Program-made: the position numbers and the translations under genes | In this document: positions 32,817 through 42,478 of the stretch, one piece after another | Layout: each line of letters starts with the position of its first letter | Numbering within the stretch: the first letter of the stretch is position 1 | From: Pollenia angustigena | Taxonomy: Eukaryota > Arthropoda > Insecta > Diptera > Polleniidae | Assembly (NCBI GenBank): GCA_930367215.1 | Contig: OV884059.1 | Span: forward strand, 230,453,803-230,517,802 | Direction: 5' to 3' | DNA length: 64,000 nucleotides | Notes under the pieces: model-generated | Databases searched by the model: none | The model's input: the letters and a program-made list of their open reading frames with translations, nothing else | What the model was told of the DNA's origin: nothing

Positions 32817-33993
32817 CAGTGTTGCCAATTTACCCATTTAGTGGCTAGATTTAGCCATTTTGCACCCTGTTTAGCCATTAGACATTTTTCAACTTATTTA
32901 GCCATAAATTTTTTTGTCGTTTTTCTTTTAAAAGAATAATTTTTATTTTATTATATAAAATTTATAAAAGTAAAATAAACATTTTGAACAATTAAAACGC
33001 CTTTAATTTAAATCACAACTTTTACAAATGTTGAAAATCGCTATAAAGTGTGACGCCGAAACATCTTTCAAAATAAAGGAACAGTATTCCACTATTAAAT
33101 TTATAAAATGGATCAACACAAACATCGTTGTTTCTTTCTGGTTGCAAGTATTTCTATAAACGGATGCAGGCGGTAACAAAATTGTTTTAGAAATTTCAGA
33201 GTTGACTATAAATTTGCTTTCACTTCCATGGTCTAATGCTGAAGTAGAGAGGGTGTTAAAAGTAATTTGAGAAATAGGTTACATTAAGCAACCGTAAATT
33301 CGATTTTATCAATTAGGTAAATATTTTTACCATAGCAATACAATATTTATACCACCACCACAATAGTGGAGAGGGTACTATGCGTTTGTGCTGATGTCTG
33401 TAACACCTTAAAATATTAGTCCTTAGCCCACCTTTACGTATACCGATTAACTCCGAATCACTTTCTGAGTCGAATTAACGATGTTTGTCCTGCTGGCTGG
33501 CTGTCCATGTAAACCTTGTGCGCAAAGTACAGGTCGCAATTTAGGGATTTTTTGATCAAATTTGGTACAAAATTCTAATGTGGTGTAGGGTATTATAAAG
33601 TCGGGTTTAACCGACTATACTTTCTTACTTTGTTTTTTATTGTAGATCTGGACTCAAAAGCTTGGGTAAATGTCGTGATTATAATTTACCTACAAATTAT
33701 TTAAAACTTATGATTATTTGAAACAAATGAGTGATTCCTATGAGATGAATAATAACGACATCGAATTTTTCGATGATTTAATTTTTTAGTATTAATTTAC
33801 GTTTATTCTTATTTAACAAATTGATCTTAACTCACAATTTCATCGTAAACAACTTTAAATGAATTATTTCTGTTTTGTTATTGAATTTTAATGTATTTTT
33901 ATTTAAAAAAGCTTTTAGCCATTTTTTAGTCCATTTTTAGCAATTTTTTCTGTAAATTTAGCCATTTTTGGTCACCAAGTTTTGGCAACACTG
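32817..33993 (+). mobile_element. hAT-derived element X, copy B
   Basis: The ends are CAGTGTTGCCAATTTA and TTTTGGCAACACTG. On the plus strand near 33222-33262 the frame reads LPWSNAEVERV, the conserved core of the hAT C-terminal dimerisation domain. The hairpin-ended fly repeat is present in inverted orientation (33345-33655). It lacks the two MITEs of copy A. Its left 8-bp flank ATTCTATG matches the complement of copy A's flank at seven positions, but its right flank GTTCAGAC does not. Confidence 0.85.
33345..33655 (-). repeat. Hairpin-ended fly repeat inside X copy B (inverted)
   Basis: Complement of 26285-26740 without the MITE. It ends 'cgactatactttcttacttt' with the hairpin GTCGGGTTTAACCGAC. 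Confidence 0.8.
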
Positions 33994-34365
33994 GTTCAGA
34001 CTTATAAAAAGTCATAAAAGATAACAATAAAGTTCTCGTTACTCAAACGCAAATGTTGCGGTCAACTTCTCTCGTTGGTTGTGTTAAAATGGAAACAGAA
34101 AATTTGTACGGATTATAATATAAAAAGACTTTTACATTTTGTTATTTGTGCGTTTTGTATGAAATATAAAAAGAAACCGTTGTGTGCGTCGATGGAATGA
34201 ATGGCTAAATTGCAAAACGTCATGTGCAATGCAATCGTCATGCATTCCTAAACGCAACCATTTAAACATTGACAATGTCAATACGTCTCAATACAAAGGC
34301 AAACTGTGCATCAACTGTGCAATTTTACAAAGTAAACAAAACAGCTCGTTACTTTGTATCGAAAC
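33994..34365 (-). repeat. Repeat Y, copy B (inverted)
   Basis: Complement of 27295-27660, starting 'gttcagacttataaaaagtc' directly at the X boundary. It continues past 34365 as 'cgaaacagtacaaagccgca', sequence absent from copy A. It is non-coding; an 81-codon open frame at 34184-34429 has no recognisable domain. Confidence 0.8.
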
Positions 34366-34499
34366 AGTACAAAGCCGCATTACTGCAATGTGTTTTGATG
34401 AACTCACCCAATGTTTGCTTTGTCAATAAACATAAACAAACATAAAGTTCGTCATCAGCTGATACGTTAATTTTTAAAAGGTTTATCCGCAACACAACG

Positions 34500-34845
34500 T
34501 CACGTTTCGGTAAGAGTACCCTCTTTATACATAAGCTTGCAACGTATACGTTGACGTAAGAGTAACGAGGGCGTTCAGATTTTTAATTTTACTATCCCTA
34601 CAAGAAATGAATGAGCGAATCATTACATTTTTCACGTTAGTGTTGGTGTTCTTTCTTTATTTCACGCCAACAACAACGTGAAAAATATGATGATTCGCTC
34701 ATTTATTTCTTGTAGGGATAGTAAAATTAAAAATCTGAACGCCCTCGTTACTCTTGCGTAAACGAATACGCTGCAAATCAGCTGTTTCGTTTACCATACC
34801 AAGCTTATGTATAAAGAGGTACTCTTACCGAAACGTGAGATGCGT
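34500..34845. repeat. ~345-bp palindromic element (CTCGTTACTC family)
   Basis: 'cacgtttcggtaagagtacc' at 34499 pairs with 'ggtactcttaccgaaacgtg' ending at 34838. The inner arms pair for over 70 bases around 'agagtaacgagggcgttcag', 'atccctacaagaaat' and 'gagcgaatcat'. The right arm has an extra 'ggtatggtaaacgaaacagc'-complement block. It is foldback-like and non-coding. Confidence 0.85.
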
Positions 34846-36290
34846 GGGATGGTATGTTCATACGACGATAAAAACCACTTGTTTCGCTCTCTGAAACTAG
34901 ATTACTAAGCATGCTGTTCATACACAGAGAAAACAGATTCGTGATCACAACCGAATTTGGCGCCAATCGAATTTCGTCGGTTGCATGTACTATCACACAA
35001 TTCGGTTCCAATAACTGAAAATTTCGTTGCTTAGAATAATATATTTGTTAGCAACATTTGAATTTTAGTACACTATCAGTCATAACAACAGATATTGTTA
35101 GTTGTTAGTATGATTATTAGAAACAAAATTGTGCTTATACCCGAATAAATGATGGGTGCAACTAAATTAACACATAATTGGTGTTCATAACAAGAGATTT
35201 GATTGTCGTTATCAATATATTTTTTTCAACCGGTCAAATGTAGCCCATAAGGGGCAAGGACTTGTCCAAAGGTAATCTCAATGAATGGAAAAAATGGGTT
35301 ATTTTACAGTACGATGTCTTAGGGCAGGACCATATAACCCAGCTTGCATTACAAAGGGGAAGTCTTAAAACTAGTCCATGGTATACTCCAGGGGATTAGC
35401 TTTGAAATCGTTTCAAAACGAAAACATGTCGTTAAAAAACGAAGACATGTCGTTTCACTGCAAACTCTTTTTAATAATGACATGGTCCATACTTGCACTA
35501 CATTGGACCAGTCCAGGATCAAAATGGATCATGAAGTCCAATATAATTTGTAGGGTATAAAAAATAACACAAACATTCATACATACATATGTATGTACGT
35601 GTATATGTTCATACCTATAAGAATACGTAAATTACTTACCCCTATTTATTAAGTTTTTTACCTTTTCCATTTTTGACCGCAAATATATTTTTTAAATATA
35701 ATATTAAAAATTAATTTAATCTATCAAATGTTTTGACAGAAAATTTAGTACGCAATTGGGGCTTTTAACTATTTTTTGGTTGTGAATTCCGAATAATTAT
35801 ATTTTCATTTGTTGTACTCGAATTGAATCTATTCCAACAATCAATAATTAGCTGCAATAAATGAATAATCATTTATATTACAAAATTCATTGCGAAAGCA
35901 AATTATTGATTGCAATGACCAATATTTTGAAAAAGTCTGGCAACACCATGTTGAGTTGGAGATAAAAATATTGGCTTGCTGATTGGATTTTTTAAAAAAA
36001 TTAAATTAAATGTTATAGAGTGTAAATAATATTAAATTTATTAACTAAAGCTTAATTCGCGATATGTAATTTGGATATTTTATAAATTGATTGTTATTTT
36101 TCGAAGATTTATATGAATTAACTTTAATAAAGTATTCATTAATCCACGTGATTACCGGCTAATATTTTGTCTCGTTTATACTGCACCATAAACTCAATCT
36201 TTATTATTGTGTCTCGCTCGTGCACTGTATATTTAGTATACATACAAATTTTGCAGTAATATACACAAGACGAATTTACACCAGCCTTCT

Positions 36291-37220
36291 ATGATGACTG
36301 CTCCTTGTGGCGTTTGTAATGTTGATGTTGGTACTGGCAGAAAACGAAGTATTTTATGCAGAACTTGCAATATATGGTTCCATGTCGATTGTGAAGGTAT
36401 TACGAGAGAGGTTTTTGCCATATTGGACAAAAACCGTAACTTGCTGTACACTTGTAAAGCATGCATAGAGAATCCACCTGATTATAATGATGACCTTTCT
36501 TTCAAAGATGAAATTCGTAAAGAGTTTACTGGTTTTAAGAATTCACTTAAGTTACATGGTAATGAGATGAAAAAGGAGCAAATGGAAATTAGAATGAAAT
36601 TTGAAAGTGTAGTTTGTGAAATACGCAATGAAATTTCAACTAATATGAATGAAATAAAAAATGAAGTTAAGGAGTGCAAAGAACTGGTCAACTTAAATGA
36701 TAAAGTTATTAAGAAAAAAATTTGTGAGCTAGAGCTACAAAATCACGTATTACAGAACCGTTTAAATAGGAGTGATTTAATAATAACGGGCCTTTCTGCT
36801 GATCTCAATAACATCACTGAAACTATTATATCTCTATGCACCAGGTTGAACGTTGATGTTACTCCAAACGATATTTTTAATGCTTTTTATATAAAAAGAA
36901 GAAAAGCCATACTTGTCAAATTTTGCAAAATTGCCACTAGAGATAAAATAATTTCAAATTATTTTCATGGAAAACCCCTAATTCGTTCTGATGTTGAGGG
37001 AGGTAGCTGCACCAGTAGAGTCTACTTGAATGACAACTATTCCTCTCTTGCACAAAAATTGTTGAGGATTTGCTGGAAACTCATGAAAGATAATTTAATA
37101 AGTCGTTACAGTATCATAAATCGAGAATTTCTGAAAGCGAAATTAACAATGCCCAATGGTGATGTTAAGATCCTGTCTATGAAGGACTGTATTGAGTATT
37201 TTAAACTAGATAACTACTAA
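36291..37220 (+). CDS. LINE ORF1: PHD finger, coiled coil, RNA-binding-type C-terminus
   Basis: A 309-residue protein from ATG at 36291. Residues 6-58 form a C4HC3 zinc finger (C6, C9, C23, C26, H31, C34, C55, C58) of PHD type. Residues 75-160 are charged and heptad-like (KNEVKECKELVNL, KKKICELELQNHVLQNRL), consistent with a coiled coil. From about 162 the sequence DLIITGLSADLN leads into a fold like the RNA-recognition/C-terminal domain of LINE ORF1 proteins, ending LTMPNGDVKILSMKDCIEYF. PHD-bearing ORF1 proteins are known from CR1-group LINEs. By family analogy it would bind element RNA as an oligomer. No stop or frameshift is visible. Confidence 0.88.
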   Translation: MMTAPCGVCNVDVGTGRKRSILCRTCNIWFHVDCEGITREVFAILDKNRNLLYTCKACIENPPDYNDDLSFKDEIRKEFTGFKNSLKLHGNEMKKEQMEIRMKFESVVCEIRNEISTNMNEIKNEVKECKELVNLNDKVIKKKICELELQNHVLQNRLNRSDLIITGLSADLNNITETIISLCTRLNVDVTPNDIFNAFYIKRRKAILVKFCKIATRDKIISNYFHGKPLIRSDVEGGSCTSRVYLNDNYSSLAQKLLRICWKLMKDNLISRYSIINREFLKAKLTMPNGDVKILSMKDCIEYFKLDNY

Positions 37221-37957
37221 CCCTCCTGTTCATGTTTTTTAGGTTTATTAAGGGTTTATTAAATGAATTTTCTTTAAAATTCGTTTTATAGGCCTGTGAT
37301 GGGCCTGAAGTATTTTTTTTATGTAAAGGCCTTAATAACTTGAGTATTATTATGTCATATTTAACTAATTCGATTTTTATTTGTTTGCTTTTTATATTTT
37401 ACACCTATTTTAATGTTAAAGTACATAAATCTTGAGTCAAGGCGAATTCATACAGGGTGGTCTTATTTTGAAAATGCTTACAACACTGTAAAATATTTTA
37501 ACGTTATATCAAAAATAAAACAACGCTTAAGTAAACAATTCAGACAAAAATATCATTTTATTTTTATATGTAAAGATTCCCCAGAAACACAGGACTGTAT
37601 ACCATTTTTGCACATGGTTATCAGCTGTAATTTACGTGGATAGATAATTTCACCTGGTGTAAATTCGCTTTGTTTTAAGTTTTATACACACGTGTGTCTA
37701 TTTTATTTGCCTCTAATTCTTAACATAAATATAAAATTTTCTTTTTTTTTTCTTAATTTTCAATCAGCTTGAAGTACCATAATTGAAATTTTATTCTGAT
37801 TTTTTTGGATTTTGTATAGAATTTTTGAAACATTATAGTTGTTTTTGATTTTATATATATACATACATACATATGCATACGTACGTAGATTCTCTGTTAA
37901 TGTTTTATAACTCTTTGCATAGTTGTCTCCCCTTTAAACATAAGTATTACAGCTTTG
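37221..37957 (+). other. Unusually long spacer between LINE ORF1 and ORF2
   Basis: The two ORFs are separated by 737 bases. A 76-codon frame at 37413-37643 (SRRIHTGWSYFENAY) has no recognisable domain. The start of the spacer (37231-37275, 'ttttaggtttattaagggtt') resembles the interior of the MITE at 16651-16765. Whether the spacer is native or partly inserted cannot be told from one copy. Confidence 0.5.
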
Positions 37958-40792
37958 ATGTTCCATAATAATCTTGGACCTATCGCCAGGGATATATCTA
38001 TTTTAAAATCAAATCTTGCTGCACATTCTAGAAATTTAAACATTGTTCATCTTAATGCTCAAAGTCTTAGTCCCTCTACCTCAAATGTTAAAATTGAAGA
38101 ATTTAAAAGTATTTTTATGCACTCTTGTGTAGATATAATAGGAATATCAGAGTCCTGGTTTAAATCTAATATTTATTCCACATCACTTGATCTTCCAGGG
38201 TATAATCTTGTTCGTAATGATCGACCTAATGAACATCGAGGTGGAGGAGTGTGTTTGTACATTTCTAAAAAATTAAGTTTTAAAACCTTATTTCGTGGCG
38301 AAAGTTTCGGAATTTGTGAATCGCTATTTATTGAAATATTTGGAAATGGTGGCACAGTTGTAGTAGGAGTTGTATATCTTCCAAATGGAAATTTGGATGT
38401 ATTTGAAGAACTCCATAGTGATTTATTTGACCGATATTCCAATATAGCAATTATGGGTGATTTTAATTGTAACCTTTTTGATCCTTCTGTTTCTAATAGA
38501 GTTCATTCGATGAGCGCAAGATGTGGCCTTACTTGTTGTCATAATTGTTTACCCACACACTTCTGTGTGCGTTATAGCAGTACTTCTTTAATAGATTATT
38601 TTTTGCTAAGTCAACCACAGTTTTTGGCGCATAGAGGTCAAATGCTATTTCCATTCCTATCATCACACCATAGTCTAATTTATATATCCATGAAATTTAC
38701 TTTTAGGGTGCAAAGACATATAATTGAACTAAGGGACTATAATCGTATAAACTATGAAATTCTTACTCAATATGTTGTGCAATTTGACACATCTCCCATC
38801 TTTTATACTAATGATGTAAACTTACAGCTGTCTAAGTTAAATGATTTAGTTAATGATTTGCACAATTTAATTCCAACGTACAGAGTTAAATCTAACTCAG
38901 GTGGGAACGGTTGGATGAAGTCTAGTGAAGTTGTAAATTGTAGTAGACTGCGTGATGCGGCATATAAAACGTATCTTAGACACTCTAGCGAAAGTAATTG
39001 GAAAATTCATTGTAAACTTCGTAATAGAACTAAATCTGTTATTAGGAAGAGTCGGAGGAATTATGGTAAAAATTTATTTAGTGATGTTGATAATAGGCAA
39101 ATATGGAAGAATGTACGTAGGTTGGGTTGTATTGGGCGTGAAACCCCTGAGCTGCATGAGAGTGACTTAGAAGATATTGCTTCCGGCTTTTTAAATAACC
39201 TTTGTCCTAATGATCTTGGCAATTATAATTTTCAAAACTTCACGGATGACCCCAATTTATTTAATTTTAATGCTGTTACGGAATACGACATTTTTTTAGC
39301 GATAAATTCCATTAAGTCTAATGCTACAGGTTATGATGGGATTCCTATAAAGTTCTTGAAAACTATTTTTCCCTTGATTTCATCGATATTACTTCATCTA
39401 ATAAATAATATGTTTACGGTTTCAAATTTTCCTGATGCTTGGAAACTAGGTCGCATTGTACCGATCGCAAAAAAGGGTGTGTATGATATTGATAATTTAA
39501 GACCAATAAGTATCTTGCCGGCTATGTCTAAAATTGTTGAAAATATAATGAAGGGACAGATCATGGAGCATTTTGAAAGGTATTCACTGCTTCACTCTAA
39601 TCAATATGCCTTTAGGCGTTATCACAGCACATCGTCTATGCTTATCTCCTTGACGGACTTTGTGAGAAAACAATTAAACAAGCATGAGAATAGTATATTA
39701 GTTTCGCTTGATCTAACTAAAGCTTTTGATCGTGTCAACCATAATGTTCTTATTGACAAACTTAAAACTAAGTATATGTTTTCAAGGTCTGCATGTAAAC
39801 TCATTTATTCTTATTTGAATGATAGATCACAATATGTTTCCTTTCATGGATTAAGTTCTAGTATTGGTCGTGTCGTTTCAGGAGTGCCTCAAGGATCTGT
39901 GTTGGGCCCTATACTATTTCTTGCTTATTTAAATGATGGTATTCCTATTATGAGTAACAATTTCTGTAAGCCTTTTATTTATGCAGATGATATTTTCCTT
40001 ATTTACCAACATAACTCGATATTGGATACAAATTTTGAAATTCGTTTGAATAATCATCTTAATTCTATATTGAGTTGGATGCATCAAAATGATTTTAAAG
40101 TTAACTTGACCAAAACTAAAGCAATATATTTTCGTTTAGCTAGTTATACTACTACTTATCCTAGAATATGGATGCAAAATCAATTGATAGAGTATGTAGA
40201 CTCGCACAATTGTCTGGGCGTTGTTATTGATTCGAGCTTGAACTTCGAAAGGCATATAAATTCATTATCCAATCAAGTTTCATTTATTCTGAGAAGGCTA
40301 TATGCTTTAAGACCATATACTCCTAGGTTTGTAAGATTTCGTCTGGCTCATGCTCTGCTTATGTCTAAGGTAAACTACTGTTTGGAGGTTTATTCGGGAA
40401 CATCATCTACTATTTTAACAAATCTTAATAAAATTTTTAGGAGAATTATTCGCTATATTTTTAATATTAGCATACGTGAACATGATAGGGTATCTGAACT
40501 TTTTATTGTATTTTTAGGCTGCGATTTCAATAAATATTTACATTTGCGTCTTTTACTTCATTTTTATAAAGTTTTCAAATCCAGTAAACCTAAATCTATA
40601 GTGGAGGAATTCACATTTAATCACTCTACTCGAAATGTACAGATTGAGATACCTCTAATAAGTCTTTCAGTATTCGAACGTTCATTTAGAATTAGAATAT
40701 GTCGTATATGGAACAATTTGCCACCTTCATTAAGGTTATTCTCATATTCTTATTTTACATATAAGAAAAAGCTTTTGAACTTTCTTGGATAA
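37958..40792 (+). CDS. LINE ORF2: apurinic-type endonuclease plus reverse transcriptase (CR1 group)
   Basis: A 944-residue frame from ATG at 37958. The upstream TTG at 37955 is not a convincing start. The endonuclease shows NLNIVHLNAQSL (about residue 26), GISESWF, RGGGVCLYI, MGDFNCNLFD and LIDYFL. The usual SDH box near residue 235 reads S-H-H (38663-38671). The polymerase shows NLRPISILPAMSKIVE, QYAFRRYHST, motif A in LVSLDLTKAFDRVNH, SGVPQGSVLGPILF, the catalytic YADD at 39980-39991 and NLTKTKAIYFR. The C-terminus IWNNLPPSLR is typical of the group. It would nick the target and prime reverse transcription. No stop codons; activity is doubtful only because of the altered SDH box. Confidence 0.92.
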   Translation: MFHNNLGPIARDISILKSNLAAHSRNLNIVHLNAQSLSPSTSNVKIEEFKSIFMHSCVDIIGISESWFKSNIYSTSLDLPGYNLVRNDRPNEHRGGGVCLYISKKLSFKTLFRGESFGICESLFIEIFGNGGTVVVGVVYLPNGNLDVFEELHSDLFDRYSNIAIMGDFNCNLFDPSVSNRVHSMSARCGLTCCHNCLPTHFCVRYSSTSLIDYFLLSQPQFLAHRGQMLFPFLSSHHSLIYISMKFTFRVQRHIIELRDYNRINYEILTQYVVQFDTSPIFYTNDVNLQLSKLNDLVNDLHNLIPTYRVKSNSGGNGWMKSSEVVNCSRLRDAAYKTYLRHSSESNWKIHCKLRNRTKSVIRKSRRNYGKNLFSDVDNRQIWKNVRRLGCIGRETPELHESDLEDIASGFLNNLCPNDLGNYNFQNFTDDPNLFNFNAVTEYDIFLAINSIKSNATGYDGIPIKFLKTIFPLISSILLHLINNMFTVSNFPDAWKLGRIVPIAKKGVYDIDNLRPISILPAMSKIVENIMKGQIMEHFERYSLLHSNQYAFRRYHSTSSMLISLTDFVRKQLNKHENSILVSLDLTKAFDRVNHNVLIDKLKTKYMFSRSACKLIYSYLNDRSQYVSFHGLSSSIGRVVSGVPQGSVLGPILFLAYLNDGIPIMSNNFCKPFIYADDIFLIYQHNSILDTNFEIRLNNHLNSILSWMHQNDFKVNLTKTKAIYFRLASYTTTYPRIWMQNQLIEYVDSHNCLGVVIDSSLNFERHINSLSNQVSFILRRLYALRPYTPRFVRFRLAHALLMSKVNYCLEVYSGTSSTILTNLNKIFRRIIRYIFNISIREHDRVSELFIVFLGCDFNKYLHLRLLLHFYKVFKSSKPKSIVEEFTFNHSTRNVQIEIPLISLSVFERSFRIRICRIWNNLPPSLRLFSYSYFTYKKKLLNFLG

Positions 40793-40932
40793 ATAATTTG
40801 TTTTTAATCTCTGGTGATTTCTTAAATTAATTTTTGAAAATATTTATGTGGTTGGGGAGCCACTTATGTTAAGTATTTGAATACTACTTATGTATATAAA
40901 AAATTACTTATAGAAGAACTTAGGAATATTTC

Positions 40933-40968
<36 letters not shown>

Positions 40969-41338
40969 GATGTCTTTAATTAAACATGGATATTAATCTT
41001 ACAATACATGTATAATTGGCCTTATGGGCTTTCTTTGTATTGATTAAATAAATAAATAAATAAATAAAATAAATAAATAAATATTCAGTATTGCCCTATA
41101 TTAAATTCGGTTGTGATTCTAACCATTTGTACTAATTTTTAGAACTTAATTAAATTAGTTATCATAACTAATAAAAGAATTGAAGGAATCATATTTCAGT
41201 TGGAACATCATTTTTATAATCAAGAGAATTAAAAATCAGTTAGAACTATACATTTTTAATAGTTGCAATAAAAAATCAAGTTACTTGATCAATATTTTAT
41301 TACTGCAACCGTTTCCCAACCAATTTGTTTTCTGTGTG

Positions 41339-42478
41339 TACGATTCATTCTTGTTTCATTTTGGCATTTTTTTGTTTATTGTTAGTGTGATTTTATTTGA
41401 AATATGAAGATAAAAAAGCAAAAAAGTGTAGACGCAAAATGTAATGAACAAATTTTCTATTTGATTTTTTGACAATCAGACCAAAAGTGATTGGATTTTG
41501 TGAGAGCAATAATCTTAAGACTTCTAGAATATTGTGAAAGGGGCATACCAAGTATTTTGAAAGTCACAAACCTTTTTATAAAAGGTGACATTACATACTT
41601 TACAATAATCATTGTTTCTTCGTTTTTTTTTATTTTTTGTGTATTCAATACAAACTTATTTTATCTATTGGATATCTTTTGATATGAACTTTCTCATCTT
41701 TCTTGCAACAAATGATTCCACTTAAAAAAAACTGTTAATTGCTTATGGCTTAAAACGATATTCGGGTCTGTTGATATTCTGTGAAGCATATTCCAGTGAG
41801 AACGTTCTACATCGATCAACACAAATGATAGTGGGAAGAGACATGGCCTCGTTTAAACTAAAGGCAACGGTGTTTCCCCCTGGGGTCTATTTAAATGAAC
41901 TTTGACATCTCGAGGCGCCACTGTCATCAAATGGTTTATTTTAAGCTCGTATTTAAATTTTTTGTGTATTTTCGTTAAGTTTTTTTTTTTTTTTGGTATT
42001 TTAAAGAAAATGAAGTTGTTCTGGAAAATATTATCATTATTCATTGTGTAACGGCCATAGCTTAAAAAAAATTTTCTCTACCGTGGAAGATTTAAGTTTT
42101 CAAAATCTTAATAAAATCTAAGTTTTATAACGTGTGGAATTAAATCAGGAAAGTGTTTTTGTTGGAATGTGAAATAAATCATACTTGGCAATTCTTTTAT
42201 ATATTATTGTAACAACACTGTAATTAATATTTTGACTTTAGTTGTTTATGTATTATTAGTAATAAAGCTTTGAATTTAACTCCACGCGTCTTTTATTATT
42301 CGAGGTTAGTTTTTTTCACACATAACTCTAACAGTTTTTATTTAAAAGAGCGCTTCTTTGTGGGAAAAACCACCTTTTTACTTTTTTCTCTTTTTCCGAG
42401 TTTTGTTGCTACTCTTGGAACCATTAAGTGCTTGGGTATTTGGTGTCACTGCAGTCCAGCTAGATACACCCTTTACTA
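41339..42478. other. Non-coding stretch
   Basis: No gene seen. A slightly GC-richer block at 41840-41930 (aaaggcaacggtgtttcccc) has no partner sequence in the window that would make it an element end. Confidence 0.4.

Larger units (their letters stand above)
35927..41079 (+). mobile_element. Full-length CR1-type LINE, both ORFs open
   Basis: The limits are set by comparison with Z1 at 19140-19158. AATATT flanks both ends (35921-35926, 41080-41085), although part of the right copy could be tail. The 5' UTR is 364 bases. ORF1 (36291-37220) and ORF2 (37958-40792) follow on the same strand, separated by 737 bases. The 287-base 3' UTR contains an ATT microsatellite (40937-40968) and ends in a TAAA/AATAA repeat tail, not poly-A, as in CR1-group elements that end in short repeats. 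At 5153 bp it looks complete and recent. Confidence 0.9.
34923..41338. mobile_element. Element Z, copy 2, carrying a CR1-type LINE
   Basis: The ends CACAGAGAAAACAGATT and the complement of CACACAGAAAACAAATTGG match Z1, here with TA on both sides (34921-34922, 41339-41340). Outside the LINE it follows Z1 base for base with few differences. The LINE sits in the word accaatatt|cagtattgcc, intact in Z1 at 19140-19158. Confidence 0.9.

Noticed and set aside
34184..34429. 81-codon cysteine-containing frame (CKTSCAMQSSC ... CINCAILQS)
   Set aside because: It lies in repeat Y, whose other copy does not preserve the frame; no zinc-finger spacing is convincing.
37413..37643. Third ORF in the CR1-type LINE
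   Set aside because: 76 codons without recognisable domain in the inter-ORF spacer; kept only as a remark under the spacer.
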